Source of the DNA: Pseudomonas putida
Lineage (GTDB): Bacteria > Pseudomonadota > Gammaproteobacteria > Pseudomonadales > Pseudomonadaceae
Assembly (NCBI RefSeq): GCF_009883635.2
Contig: NZ_CP026115.2
Span: forward strand, 4,154,001-4,218,000
DNA length: 64,000 nt
Direction of reading: 5' to 3'
Below, piece by piece: positions 27,098-35,611 of this stretch. Below the pieces are notes generated by a model, which had not been told where the DNA came from, did no database searches, and was given only the letters and a program-made list of their open reading frames with translations. The translations under genes and the position numbers were made by a program. Position 1 is the first letter of the stretch, and every line of letters begins with the position of its first letter.

Positions 27098-27817
27098 CTA
27101 GGTCTTTTTCAGTTCACCTTCCATATGGTCGATGCATTGCTGCATCTGGGTACGGCACTGTTCGATCAATGCCGGCACATCCTGCTGGCTGAGGCCGATG
27201 GTGGCGATCGGTGGCAGTGAACGGATGATCACGGTTCGCCGCCGCCAGCTGTTCAGGCTCAGGCGTCGGGCATAACGGCTGACGCACACCGGCACGATCG
27301 GTACACCGGCCTCCACAGCCATGTGAAACGCACCTTTCTTGAACGCCAGCAGCTGTTCTTCGGGGTTGCGCGTGCCTTCCGGGAAAATCCATATCGAGGT
27401 GTCGTCGCGCAGGATGCGCGTGGTGGTCTGCATGGCCTTGCGCGCCTGGTAGGCGTTCTTGCGGTCGATCAGCACGTTGCCACCCAGCCAGAACAGCTGG
27501 CCGAACAGCGGAATCCAGCCGAGGCTCTTCTTGCCGATGGCGACGGTGCGTTGCGGCACCACATGGCCGAGGATGAACAGGTCGTAGTTGGACTGGTGAT
27601 TGGCGACGATCACGCAGCCGGGTGGCTGGTCCCACAGCGGGCCGACTTCGGCCTTGACCCTGATACGCATCAGCCAGGTGGCCGGCACGCTGTAGAGGCG
27701 GGCGAAGAGGCGGCTGTTGTCGCGGTTGAAGGGGCGCAGCAGGCCGATCAGCAGGCCGAGGGCGCCCGCCAGCAAGAAGTGCAGCCCCAGCAGGAGCATG
27801 CGAAGGGAGTAAAGCAT
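27098..27817 (-). CDS. plsC: 1-acyl-sn-glycerol-3-phosphate acyltransferase
   Basis: 239 residues from ATG 27817; GTG 27829 would add four residues and neither has a strong binding site. An N-terminal span (LYSLRMLLLGLHFLLAGALG) anchors it to the inner membrane. Acyltransferase motif I is NHQSNYD (HxxxxD) and motif III is FPEGTRNPEEQL; VPIVPVCVS follows as motif IV. It acylates lysophosphatidate to phosphatidate in phospholipid synthesis. Pseudomonads carry several PlsC-like genes, so this may not be the main one. Confidence 0.9.
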   Translation of the reverse strand: MLYSLRMLLLGLHFLLAGALGLLIGLLRPFNRDNSRLFARLYSVPATWLMRIRVKAEVGPLWDQPPGCVIVANHQSNYDLFILGHVVPQRTVAIGKKSLGWIPLFGQLFWLGGNVLIDRKNAYQARKAMQTTTRILRDDTSIWIFPEGTRNPEEQLLAFKKGAFHMAVEAGVPIVPVCVSRYARRLSLNSWRRRTVIIRSLPPIATIGLSQQDVPALIEQCRTQMQQCIDHMEGELKKT

Positions 27818-27898
27818 GGTACGACTCACACCAGACAGTCGCGGCGCAGTGTACGGCTGTGCACTGGCCGGGGCAAACCTTGGTGTGAGCCGGTGCGA

Positions 27899-28588
27899 TC
27901 AGCCCATGTGGCCCTGATCGAGCAGAATCGCCTCGTCCAGGGTATCCAGCAGCGCCTTGCGCACTTTCAGCTTGGTGTTCTTGTGCGCCAGCATGTTCAG
28001 CTTCTTAAGCTCACGGGCAACGCCCTGGGCGACTTCAAGCAACTGCTCTGCTGGCACCACCTTGTCGAGGAAGCCGGCATCCAGTGCGTCCTTTGGCTCG
28101 AACATCTCGGCATTGATCACCGAGCGGTGGAAGGCCGAGCGGCGCAGGCGGTCGCGGGCCAGTTCGATACCGGCGTGGTGCATGGTCATGCCGATCTGCA
28201 CTTCATTCAGGCCGATCTTGTACGGGCCTTCTACGCCGATGCGGTAATCCGCCGACAGCAGCAGGAAGGCACCCTTGGCCACGGCGTGGCCGGGGCAGGC
28301 GACGATCACCGGGTACGGGTGAGACAGCAGGCGGCGGGCCAGGGTGGAGCCAGCGGTAACCAGGGCGACGGCTTCTTTGGGGCCGGAGGTCATCACTTTG
28401 AGGTCGTAACCCCCGGAGAGGATGCCCGGCTGGCCGGTGATGATCACCACGGCACGCTCCTGCGTGGCGCGGTCGAGGGCGGCATTGAAGGCCGCGATGA
28501 CGTCCGGCGAGATGGCGTTGACCTTGCCGTTGTTCAGGGTCAGGGTGGCGATGCCGTCTTCGGCGTGGTAGGTAATCAGCTCGCTCAT
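27899..28588 (-). CDS. Enoyl-CoA hydratase/isomerase (crotonase family)
   Basis: 229 residues from ATG 28588, with AAAGGATCC upstream. The crotonase fold is shown by TLTLNNGKVNAISPDVIAAF, the oxyanion-hole blocks SGGYDLK and GHAVAKGAFLLLSADYRI, and LNEVQIGMTM. The usual catalytic Glu pair of true hydratases is not fully clear here, so the activity may be an isomerase or hydrolase. Cytosolic. It is 80 bp from plsC on the same strand, in keeping with a lipid-related unit. Confidence 0.88.
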   Translation of the reverse strand: MSELITYHAEDGIATLTLNNGKVNAISPDVIAAFNAALDRATQERAVVIITGQPGILSGGYDLKVMTSGPKEAVALVTAGSTLARRLLSHPYPVIVACPGHAVAKGAFLLLSADYRIGVEGPYKIGLNEVQIGMTMHHAGIELARDRLRRSAFHRSVINAEMFEPKDALDAGFLDKVVPAEQLLEVAQGVARELKKLNMLAHKNTKLKVRKALLDTLDEAILLDQGHMG

Positions 28589-28720
28589 TGCAGGATCCTT
28601 TGGGTGACGTGGCGCTGACGTTACCCAGCGCCGAAGGCCAGGTAAAGCAGCAAGGCTGACTGGTCGGTCAGCGTTTATTGGTCCCTCCATGCAAATACAT
28701 GAAAAATTTGAAAAAAATGC

Positions 28721-28749
28721 TTGCCAAAGAAAAGCTCTTCTACTAAATT
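28721..28749 (+). promoter_or_regulatory. Sigma-70 promoter of tRNA-Ser
   Basis: TTGCCA (28721-28726), 17-bp spacer, TAAATT (28744-28749), followed by the GC-rich discriminator GCGCGCC typical of stable-RNA genes. The tRNA starts 39 bp downstream of the -10 box. Confidence 0.8.
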
Positions 28750-28787
28750 AGCGCGCCTCGACGGGGTGAAAGCCTTGAAGAGAAAAC

Positions 28788-28877
28788 GGTGAAGTGTCCG
28801 AGTGGTCGAAGGAGCACGCCTGGAAAGTGTGTATACGAGAAATCGTATCAAGGGTTCAAATCCCTTCTTCACCGCCA
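28788..28877 (+). tRNA. tRNA-Ser (anticodon GGA)
   Basis: 90 nt. Acceptor GGTGAAG pairs with CTTCACC, discriminator G, encoded CCA. Anticodon GGA at 28822-28824; a long variable arm (TATACGAGAAATCGTATC) is the class II mark of serine tRNAs. T-arm GGTTCAAATCC is standard. It reads UCC/UCU codons. Confidence 0.97.
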
Positions 28878-28886
28878 CATTCTGCG

Positions 28887-28920
28887 AAAGCCCCCGAGCT
28901 GAAAAGTTCGGGGGCTTTTT
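28887..28920 (+). terminator. Intrinsic terminator after tRNA-Ser
   Basis: AAAGCCCCCGA pairs with TCGGGGGCTTT and is followed by further T residues, ten bases after the tRNA end. Confidence 0.9.
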
Positions 28921-28953
28921 GCATTCTGGGGCCACTGCGCGGCCCCATGGGTA

Positions 28954-31092
28954 TCAGAAAGAAACCGAAGCCGACAACCGCGCCGTCCGCGGCGCCCCCT
29001 GGAACAGGTAGTTGTCGCCCAGGTAATCCCCCACATCACGCCAGTAGCGCTTGTCGAAAACGTTATCCACCGTCAGCCGCAGCACGGTGTCATAGCCACC
29101 GAGCTGCGTGCGGTAGCGGCTGCCGATGTCGAACACGGTGTAACCACCCACCTCGACATTGCCCGGCTGGCTCGCATACTTGCTGGCGCTGTAGCGCGCC
29201 CCGCCGAGCAAGGCCAGGCCGGGTACCGGCAGGCTGTACTCGGCATGCAGGGCGGCGCGCAGCCGCGGTACGTTGATCGCCTGATGGCCCTCATAGGCAT
29301 CGGTGCCGCTGTCCTGCACCCGAGCGCGAATCGCTGCGGCGCTCGCCTGAAGCTGCAGGTTCGAGGTTGCCCAACCGCTGGCGCCCAGTTCCAGGCCGAT
29401 GTTCTTCTGCTGGCCCTGCTGCACGTAGGTGAAGCTGCCGTCGCCTTCCGGGCGTGCGTACTGGTACGCCTGGCGGATCTGAAACAGCGCAGCGCTGAAG
29501 CTCATGCCTTGCCAGTCACGCTTGATACCAAGCTCCAATTGGTGGGAGAGGGTAGGGGCAAGAATCTCGGCCGCGTTGCTGGCGTACCAGGGGGCTGTGC
29601 CGCCCGCCGACAACCCCTTGGCGTAGCTGGCGTACACCGTGGTGTCGGGGCGTGGTTTGTAGATCAGCGCGGCATTGGGCAGCAGCTGGTTTTGCCGGGT
29701 ATGGCGCCCGGCCACGCCGTTCTCGTCCCAGGTTTTCTCGTCCAGGCGCACTTCGCGGGCGCCAAGTATGGTCTGCCATTGCTCGTTGAAGCTGATGCGA
29801 TCGCTGACGAACAGGCCGTACTGGCGGCTGTCGAGGCGCTTTTCGCTGGCGCCGACCGGCTTGTCCGACGGCGCCACGGCCGGCGCGCCGGTATAGATGT
29901 TGCCGCTGCCGACCAGCTCGTTGTAATACGGGCGCTGGTCGAGCGTGCGGCGTTGGACGCTGCTGCCCACGGTCAGGTCGTGCTGCACACCCAGTGCGTC
30001 AAAATGGCCGTTGAGCATGGCCTGGGCTTCATCGGTGCGGCGGGTGTCGTCAGGGCTGCGGAAGTCGTAGATGTCGTAGTCGCCCTCGGGGCTGAAATGC
30101 GACTGCCAGCCGCCCTCGCTGCCCCAGGCGAACGCACTGTAGTCGTCGATCACCACCTTGCTGCGCGACGCACTCAGGGTGCCGGTCCAGGCCTCGTTGA
30201 AGCGGTACTCGAAGCGCCCGCCCAGGTTCAGCGAATCGTTCTGCACAGGCTTGGCCCAGTGCTGGTAGGCCAGGCGGTCGCTCGGGTCGATAGCGTGGGG
30301 CAGTGCGCTGCCGCCCAGCAGCTGATAGCCCGGTACCGACCGCTGTTCGCGGTGCTGGTACTCGGCATCGAGCTGCAAGGTAGCATCGGGGTTGATCTGC
30401 CAGTCGAAGGCCAGCGAGGCGAAGTCGCGCTTGCCGTCGGCATGGTCGACGTAGGAGCGGATGTCCTCGTGGGCGAGGTTGGCGCGCAGGCCGAACTGCC
30501 GCTCACTGCCGAACCAGCCGCCGAGGTCGGTAGCCAGGTAGCGCTCGCCTTGGGCGTTGGTCGAAACCGTCACGCTGCGCACGTCGGCGGCGCGCTTGGT
30601 CACGTAGTTGATCAGCCCGCCCGGCTCCGACACACCACTCTGCAGCCCGGACAGGCCCTTGAGCAGCTCGACCTGCTGCTTGTTCTCCAGCGCCACGTTC
30701 TGCTCGCCAGTGATGGTCTGGCCGTTGATGCGGTAACTGCTGGCGGCGTTGAGTTCGAAACCGCGCACGTTGAAGTTTTCGTAGTAACCGATCGGGGCAT
30801 AGCTTTCGCCAACCGAGGCGTCGCTTTGCAGCACTTCGCTGAGCAGGCGGACCTGGCGGTCTTCCAGCAGTTGCTGGCTGAACACGCTGACCGAGGCCGG
30901 GGTGTCGAGCAGGGGGGCGGGCTGGAAGCCGCCGACCGAGGCCTCGCGCACCTGGTAGCCCTCATCGCCGTAGGTGTCGGATACCTGCACCGGGGCCAAT
31001 TCCAGGCTGTCTTCGGCCAGGCCATGGGGGGTGTGCAGGGCCAGACCCAGGCTGAGCAGGCTCAGGGGCAGGTGAGGGCGAAGCAGGGGCAT
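28954..31092 (-). CDS. TonB-dependent outer-membrane receptor (siderophore type)
   Basis: 712 residues. Signal peptide at the start (LPLSLLSLGLALHTPHGLA), then a TonB-box-like region with LELAPVQVSDTY and a plug domain (about 60-165: LLDTPASVSVFSQQLLEDRQ, VRGFELNAASSYRINGQTI, GVSEPGGLINYVTKR). The barrel follows and ends with ...TARLSASVSF, whose terminal Phe is required for outer-membrane insertion. There is no N-terminal signalling (STN) domain, so it does not drive its own sigma factor. The plug pattern is that of ferric-siderophore receptors; the ligand is unknown and no Fur box was identified. It ends right beside tRNA-Ser. Confidence 0.9.
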   Translation of the reverse strand: MPLLRPHLPLSLLSLGLALHTPHGLAEDSLELAPVQVSDTYGDEGYQVREASVGGFQPAPLLDTPASVSVFSQQLLEDRQVRLLSEVLQSDASVGESYAPIGYYENFNVRGFELNAASSYRINGQTITGEQNVALENKQQVELLKGLSGLQSGVSEPGGLINYVTKRAADVRSVTVSTNAQGERYLATDLGGWFGSERQFGLRANLAHEDIRSYVDHADGKRDFASLAFDWQINPDATLQLDAEYQHREQRSVPGYQLLGGSALPHAIDPSDRLAYQHWAKPVQNDSLNLGGRFEYRFNEAWTGTLSASRSKVVIDDYSAFAWGSEGGWQSHFSPEGDYDIYDFRSPDDTRRTDEAQAMLNGHFDALGVQHDLTVGSSVQRRTLDQRPYYNELVGSGNIYTGAPAVAPSDKPVGASEKRLDSRQYGLFVSDRISFNEQWQTILGAREVRLDEKTWDENGVAGRHTRQNQLLPNAALIYKPRPDTTVYASYAKGLSAGGTAPWYASNAAEILAPTLSHQLELGIKRDWQGMSFSAALFQIRQAYQYARPEGDGSFTYVQQGQQKNIGLELGASGWATSNLQLQASAAAIRARVQDSGTDAYEGHQAINVPRLRAALHAEYSLPVPGLALLGGARYSASKYASQPGNVEVGGYTVFDIGSRYRTQLGGYDTVLRLTVDNVFDKRYWRDVGDYLGDNYLFQGAPRTARLSASVSF

Positions 31093-31130
31093 GCAGGGGG
31101 CGTCCTTGGGGCGAAGACCGCGCAGGCCTC

Positions 31131-31150
31131 TTCGCGGGTAAACCCGCGAA
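31131..31150. repeat. Single REP hairpin
   Basis: TTCGCGGGT-AA-ACCCGCGAA, a perfect 9-bp stem of the REP type upstream of the TonB receptor gene and downstream of the next minus-strand gene. Confidence 0.8.
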
Positions 31151-31210
31151 AGGGCCGGAACAGGCGGAAAAAAGGGCCGCTATCTTAGCAGGCCCAAGCC
31201 CCGCAGGGGC

Positions 31211-31591
31211 TCAATCGGCGGTTGCCGGGCGGCGATGCTGGCGCCAGGTGTCGTCGATCTTCGACCAGGTCTTGCCGTCGGTAATGGCCATCAGCTTGCG
31301 GCCATCCTTGAAGGTGGCCAGGAAGGTGGCTTCTTCCTCCTTGCCGCCCAGCCAGAGCCCGGCCAGCAGGCCCACCGGGCCGGCCACCAGCGCCCCGGCC
31401 ACGCCCCAGCCGAGGGCAGTACCCAGGCTGCGGCTGGACTCCAGGCTGGCCAGGCGCAGGTCAGCGATACGGGCCAGTGAAATTCGCTCGCCGGGTGAAG
31501 GGCTGCGCGGGGTCTTGAGTGTGAGCGATCCATTGCGAAACTCGCCTTCACCTTGCAAGAAATCGCCGGATTGCACCGTGAGTCTTGTCAT
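31211..31591 (-). CDS. Conserved hypothetical protein with a glycine-rich membrane hairpin
   Basis: 126 residues. The N-terminal 55 residues look like a small beta domain (MTRLTVQSGDFLQGEGEFRN); residues about 57-82 (LGTALGWGVAGALVAGPVGLLAGLWLGG) form a glycine-zipper hydrophobic stretch; a soluble tail FLATFKDGRKLMAITDGKTW follows. The tail resembles domains reading a small ligand, but I cannot name it. No neighbour suggests a role. Confidence 0.7.
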   Translation of the reverse strand: MTRLTVQSGDFLQGEGEFRNGSLTLKTPRSPSPGERISLARIADLRLASLESSRSLGTALGWGVAGALVAGPVGLLAGLWLGGKEEEATFLATFKDGRKLMAITDGKTWSKIDDTWRQHRRPATAD

Positions 31592-31710
31592 TGATTCATC
31601 CTGTCAGTGAAAGGTCCTTGACCAGCGCCTACTGAGCGCCGCCGGGGCAGGCAAGTCAACGGCCAGGCGACGGAGGGTAATGCGGTGGGTTGTCGCGCTC
31701 GGTGATGGCT

Positions 31711-32892
31711 TCAGGCTAGCTGCGCGGCTGCCTTGCGCTGCGCCAGGCCCCATACCACCAGGGCCAGCGTGCCGATTACCAGGCCTGCCACCACGATGCC
31801 CATCCACCCTTGCCGCTGGAACAGCTGCGTGCCCAGCAACGAGCCTAGCGCACCGCCGATGAAGTAACAGGTGATGTACCCGGCATTCAGTCGCGTACGG
31901 GCTTCAGGTCGCAAGGCGATCACCGCATTCTGGTTGCTGACGTGCACCAGCTGCACGGCCAGGTCCAGGACCAGCACGCCCACCAGCAAGGCCAGCAGCG
32001 AGCTTTCGGCAAAGCCCAGCGGGACCCACGACAACAGCAATGCCACCAGGCCAACCGTGGTGCCCAGCGAGCCTTTGCCACGGTCGGCCAGGCGCCCGGC
32101 CCAGTTGGCCGCCAGTGCACCGGCCGCACCGGCCAGGCCGAACAGGCCGATGGTCGCGTCGGAGTAGTGGTAGGGCTGGCGTGCCAGCAGGAACGCCAGC
32201 GGTGTCCAGAACAGCGCGAACAGGCTGAACGCCAGGAGGCCGAGCAGCGAGCGCAGGCGCAGCACCGGCTCTTCGATGAACAGGCGGAACACCGAGCCGA
32301 TCAGCGCCGGGTACTTCAGGCCGGCATGGCTGTTGTGTTGCGGCAGGTTGCGGTACAGCGCCAGTGCCGCGAGCGCCATCAGCACGGCGGCCAGCACGTA
32401 GATGCTGCGCCAGCCGCCCAGCTCGGCCATGAAACCGGCTGCGGTACGCGCCAGCAGGATGCCCAGCAGCAGCCCGCTCATCAATGTGCCCACGGCGCGA
32501 CCGCGCTGATGCGGCTCGCTGAGGGTGGCGGCCATCGGCACGAGGATCTGCGCCACCACCGAGAACAGGCCGGTGAGCGCGGTGCCGAGCAGCAACCAGG
32601 GCAGGCTCGGGGCGCAGGCGCTGATGACCAGGCCCAGGGTGGAAATGGCCGTCATCACCACGATCAGCCGGCGCTGTTCAAACAGGTCGCCCAGCGGCGC
32701 CAGCAGCAGCAGGCCGGCGCCATAGCTCAGTTGCGCGGCGATGACGATGCTACCGGCGCTGGCAGTACTCAGGCCGAACTGTTGCGCAATGCTGTGCAGC
32801 AGCGGTTGGGCGTAGTAATTGCTGGCCACGGCCAGGCCGGTGGCGGTGGCCATCAGCAGGATCAGGGCGCGGCTCAGGGAGGGGGATTTCAT
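31711..32892 (-). CDS. MFS transporter (AraJ/YgaY-like drug or sugar efflux)
   Basis: 393 residues, twelve spans. First segment LILLMATATGLAVASNYYAQPLLHSIAQQF; loop 2-3 has LAPLGDLFEQRRLI, a variant of the MFS motif A; TM5 has RAVGTLMSGLLLGILLARTAAGF. This is the 'NYYAQPLL' group of MFS proteins usually annotated as efflux transporters. Inner membrane; substrate unknown. A 225-bp palindromic element lies upstream, between it and the SDR gene. Confidence 0.88.
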   Translation of the reverse strand: MKSPSLSRALILLMATATGLAVASNYYAQPLLHSIAQQFGLSTASAGSIVIAAQLSYGAGLLLLAPLGDLFEQRRLIVVMTAISTLGLVISACAPSLPWLLLGTALTGLFSVVAQILVPMAATLSEPHQRGRAVGTLMSGLLLGILLARTAAGFMAELGGWRSIYVLAAVLMALAALALYRNLPQHNSHAGLKYPALIGSVFRLFIEEPVLRLRSLLGLLAFSLFALFWTPLAFLLARQPYHYSDATIGLFGLAGAAGALAANWAGRLADRGKGSLGTTVGLVALLLSWVPLGFAESSLLALLVGVLVLDLAVQLVHVSNQNAVIALRPEARTRLNAGYITCYFIGGALGSLLGTQLFQRQGWMGIVVAGLVIGTLALVVWGLAQRKAAAQLA

Positions 32893-32945
32893 GAGGGTCT
32901 CGTTGGGTGCTGGAGGTGTTCGTCGGTGATTTTGCGGAGCCTGTA

Positions 32946-33170
32946 AGATCGAGCGCCGCCCGCGCGGCGCATCGCGAGCTTTGCTCGCTCCTACGTTTGT
33001 TTCGGGCCACTAACGCCTGGGGCAGACGCGCGCGACCGCCTTGTTGGTACGACGCGATATTGCGCCATGCGCCAAGGCGTTCGCGCGCAAATCCCACAGG
33101 AATAATTGGCCGGAAACAAACGTAGGAGCGAGCGCAGCTCGCGATGCGCCGCGCGGGCGGCGCTCGATCT
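32946..33170. repeat. Long palindromic element, family A copy 1 (225 bp)
   Basis: Terminal arms of about 57 bp (32946-33002 and 33114-33170) are reverse complements with two mismatches: AGATCGAGCGCCGCCCGCGC outward, CTCCTACGTTTGTTT inward. The central part of about 110 bp is closely shared with the copy at 50372-50588, including GACGCGATAT, GCGCCATGCGCCAAGG and GCGCGCAAATCCCACAGGAA. No reading frame is shared. It fills most of the gap between the MFS and SDR genes. Confidence 0.9.
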
Positions 33171-33221
33171 TCGCGCCAGCATACAACTCAAGCCGTGCAC
33201 GTTGCCGCCTTTATACAACCC

Positions 33222-33971
33222 TCAAGCCGCAAACCCACCATCGGCCAACAAGCTGGCCCCGGTGATGTAACCCGCCTCGGGCCCCGCGAGGTAGGCCACG
33301 AAGCTGGCAATTTCATCCGCCTGCCCATACCGCCCGATTGCCATCAGCGGAATCAGGCTTTCGGCAAACTCGCCACTGGCCGGGTTCATGTCGGTATCCA
33401 CCGGCCCTGGTTGCACGTTGTTCACGGTAATCCCCTGCGGCCCCAGATCACGGGCCATGCCCTTGGTCAGGCCAACCAGCGCTGACTTGCTCATGGCATA
33501 CGGGGCGCCACCGGCAAACGGCATGCGTTCGGCATTGGTGCTGCCGATGTTGATGATGCGCCCGCCTTGGCCCATGTAGCGGGCAGCGGCCTGGCTGGCG
33601 ACGAACACGCTGCGCACGTTGACCGCGAGGGTGCGGTCGAAGTCCGCCAGGTCGAACTCGGCCAGCGGCGCAACCGCCAGCACGCCGGCGTTGTTGACCA
33701 GGATATCGAGGCGACCGAACGCCTTCACGGTGTCGTCTATCGCCAGTTGCAGCGCGGCGGCGTCGGCGCTGTCGGCGCGCAGCGCCAGGGCCTGGCCACC
33801 AGCGGCCTTGACCTCTTCGGCCAGTGCTTCGGCGGGGCCGGCAGAGCTGACGTAGGTGAAGGCTACCTGTGCACCTTCACGGGCCAGGCGCCGCACGATG
33901 GCTGCGCCGATACCGCGCGAGCCGCCTTGGACGAAGGCGACTTTGCCTTCGAGGGTAAGTTGCTTGGACAT
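33222..33971 (-). CDS. Short-chain dehydrogenase/reductase (FabG-like)
   Basis: 249 residues. Cofactor motif GGSRGIGAAIV near residue 16, NNAGVLAVAP, the catalytic Ser in INIGSTNAE and Tyr-Lys in YAMSKSALVG, then PGPVDTDMN and the C-terminal TGASLLADGG. A cytosolic NAD(P)H-dependent reductase of unknown substrate. It is divergent from a LysR gene with a perfect palindrome between them, so the regulator probably controls it. Confidence 0.93.
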   Translation of the reverse strand: MSKQLTLEGKVAFVQGGSRGIGAAIVRRLAREGAQVAFTYVSSAGPAEALAEEVKAAGGQALALRADSADAAALQLAIDDTVKAFGRLDILVNNAGVLAVAPLAEFDLADFDRTLAVNVRSVFVASQAAARYMGQGGRIINIGSTNAERMPFAGGAPYAMSKSALVGLTKGMARDLGPQGITVNNVQPGPVDTDMNPASGEFAESLIPLMAIGRYGQADEIASFVAYLAGPEAGYITGASLLADGGFAA

Positions 33972-34035
33972 GCTGATCTCCTGCTGGAAGCAAGGCCGGA
34001 TGCCTTGGATGGACGCAGTATCGACCGATGATTAC

Positions 34036-34066
34036 CTGCTGATAAGATGGCAATCACTATCAGCAG
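34036..34066. promoter_or_regulatory. Candidate LysR operator (9-bp perfect inverted repeat)
   Basis: CTGCTGATA (34036-34044) and TATCAGCAG (34058-34066) are exact reverse complements separated by 13 bp. The site lies in the divergent SDR/LysR gap, where such regulators bind and also repress themselves. Confidence 0.65.
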
Positions 34067-34088
34067 AGTAAACCTTTGGTTGGTAATC

Positions 34089-35021
34089 ATGGCCATGGAG
34101 TCTTTCAACGCCCTCGAGTGCTTTATCCGAAGCGCCGAGGTGGGCAGTTTCGCCGAAGCGGCCCGGCGCCTGAGCATCACCCCGGCGGCGGTGGGCAAGC
34201 ACGTTGCCCAATTGGAGGCGCGCCTCGGGGTGCGGCTGTTCCAGCGTAGTACGCGCAAGCTGACCTTGACCGAGGCGGGGCAGCGTTTTCTGGGCGAGGT
34301 GAGCGACAGTTTTCGCACCATCCAGTACGCCGTGGCCAACTTGGCCAGCGCCGAGGGCCAGCCGGCCGGGTTGCTGCGGGTGAGCATGGGCACGGTGTTC
34401 GGGCGATTGTATGTGTTGCCGCTACTCGGCGAATTTCTGCGCCGCTACCCGGCGATCACCCCGGACTGGCATTTCGACAACCGCCAGGTCGACCTGATCG
34501 GCCAGGGTTTCGATGCGGCCATTGGCGGTGGTTTCGAGCTGCCGCTGGGTGTTGTGGCGCGCAAGCTGACGCCCGCGCATCGGGTGCTGGTCGCTGCGCC
34601 TGCATACTTGAACCGGCATGCCGCTATCGACAGGCCTGAGGTGCTGCAGCGCCACGACGGGATTCTGATCCGTTCCCCACAGACCGGGCGGGTACGCTCC
34701 TGGCCCTTGACCAGCCGTTGGCAGGAACAGCAGCCGTTGCTGTTGCGCCAGGCGATGACCATGAGCGATTCGGATGCGGCCTGCGCGGTGGCGCAGCAGG
34801 GGTTGGGGATCGCCCTGGTGAGCCTGCCGTTCGCGGCGCCTTACCTGGAGGCCGGGCAGTTGCAGCGGGTGTTGCCGGACTGGTATGTGGACGATGGGCA
34901 TATCAGCTTGTATTACGCCGAGCACAAGCTGCTGCCGGGCAAGACCCGGGCGTTCATCGACTTTGTAGTGGAGCAGTTTGCCGAGCGGGGGCTGGCGACT
35001 CGTTTCGATGCCTTGGCCTAG
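34089..35021 (+). CDS. LysR-family transcriptional regulator
   Basis: 310 residues from ATG 34089 (MAMESFNALECFIRSAEVGS; ATG 34095 also possible). Winged HTH at about 5-65 with FAEAARRLSITPAAVGKHVAQLEARLGVRLFQRSTRKL, then a two-lobe effector domain (LRVSMGTVFGRLYVLPLL). It is divergent from the SDR gene and probably activates or represses it in response to an unknown small molecule. This is the CrgA-like subgroup by its 'SLGQRFL...' type pattern; not certain. Confidence 0.93.
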   Translation: MAMESFNALECFIRSAEVGSFAEAARRLSITPAAVGKHVAQLEARLGVRLFQRSTRKLTLTEAGQRFLGEVSDSFRTIQYAVANLASAEGQPAGLLRVSMGTVFGRLYVLPLLGEFLRRYPAITPDWHFDNRQVDLIGQGFDAAIGGGFELPLGVVARKLTPAHRVLVAAPAYLNRHAAIDRPEVLQRHDGILIRSPQTGRVRSWPLTSRWQEQQPLLLRQAMTMSDSDAACAVAQQGLGIALVSLPFAAPYLEAGQLQRVLPDWYVDDGHISLYYAEHKLLPGKTRAFIDFVVEQFAERGLATRFDALA

Positions 35022-35045
35022 CAGGTGTGTCGCCTGTGCCGGCCT

Positions 35046-35130
35046 CTTCGCGGGGCAAGCCCGCTCCTACAGGTAACGCATAATGTCCAGAATTGCGGAA
35101 AACCTGTGGGAGCGGGCTTGCCCCGCGAAG
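35046..35130. repeat. REP pair
   Basis: CTTCGCGGGGCAAGCCCGCT at 35046 onward pairs with 35103-35130; arms of 28 bp with one mismatch. It lies between the convergent LysR and GreA/B-like genes. Confidence 0.9.
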
Positions 35131-35138
35131 GGGCCCTG

Positions 35139-35609
35139 TCAGGCAACATGGATGATGTAGAAGAGCTGCGTGCCAAGGCTTACTTCGTCATCGACTTTTT
35201 TGCCCACCAGTTGCTGTCCTAATGGCGAACGCGGGGTAATCACAGTCACCAACTCATCCTCTTCGCCAATTTTCAACCCTGCGGCCTCAGGCCCAAGGAA
35301 CAGCAAGCGCTGCACTCCATCCTCATCCTCCAAAGTCACCAGATTGCTCACCTGCACCCCTCGCGCCGGGTCATACTCGCGCAGCAGCAACTGCTGGTAA
35401 GTCAGCAACGCCTGGCGAATCTCGGCCGTGCGCCGCGCCTGCCCGGTGGCCAGATACGACGCCTCGAGCCCCAGCGTGTCGTACTTGTTCTCGGCGATGT
35501 TCTCTTCGGCAGTAGCCGCCTCGTAGGCGGTCTGCGCTGCACGGCGCAACACCTCCATGTCGGTTTCCAGGGCCGCGACGATGCGCGTGAGCAGTGTGGC
35601 CTTGTCCAT
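35139..35609 (-). CDS. GreA/GreB-family protein (transcription elongation factor-like)
   Basis: 156 residues from ATG 35609. An N-terminal helical hairpin (about 1-75) with ENKYDTLGLEASYLATGQARR is followed by a C-terminal FKBP-like domain (VTVITPRSPLGQQLVGKKVDDEVSLG, the GreA/B signature region). GreA and GreB insert an acidic hairpin tip (DxxE) in the RNA polymerase secondary channel to stimulate cleavage; here the tip reads NIAEN, so one acidic residue appears replaced by Asn. It may bind RNA polymerase with altered activity. It starts 2 bp after the upstream gene stops, so they form an operon. Confidence 0.8.
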   Translation of the reverse strand: MDKATLLTRIVAALETDMEVLRRAAQTAYEAATAEENIAENKYDTLGLEASYLATGQARRTAEIRQALLTYQQLLLREYDPARGVQVSNLVTLEDEDGVQRLLFLGPEAAGLKIGEEDELVTVITPRSPLGQQLVGKKVDDEVSLGTQLFYIIHVA

Positions 35610-35611
35610 GG

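Noticed and set aside
28788..31092. tRNA-Ser as insertion point of a genomic island containing the TonB receptor
   Set aside because: No integrase, no repeated tRNA 3' end downstream and no base-composition change are visible.
29245..31188. A 647-codon open frame on the plus strand opposite the TonB receptor gene
   Set aside because: Mirror frame of a real gene with strong family features; no binding site or domain.
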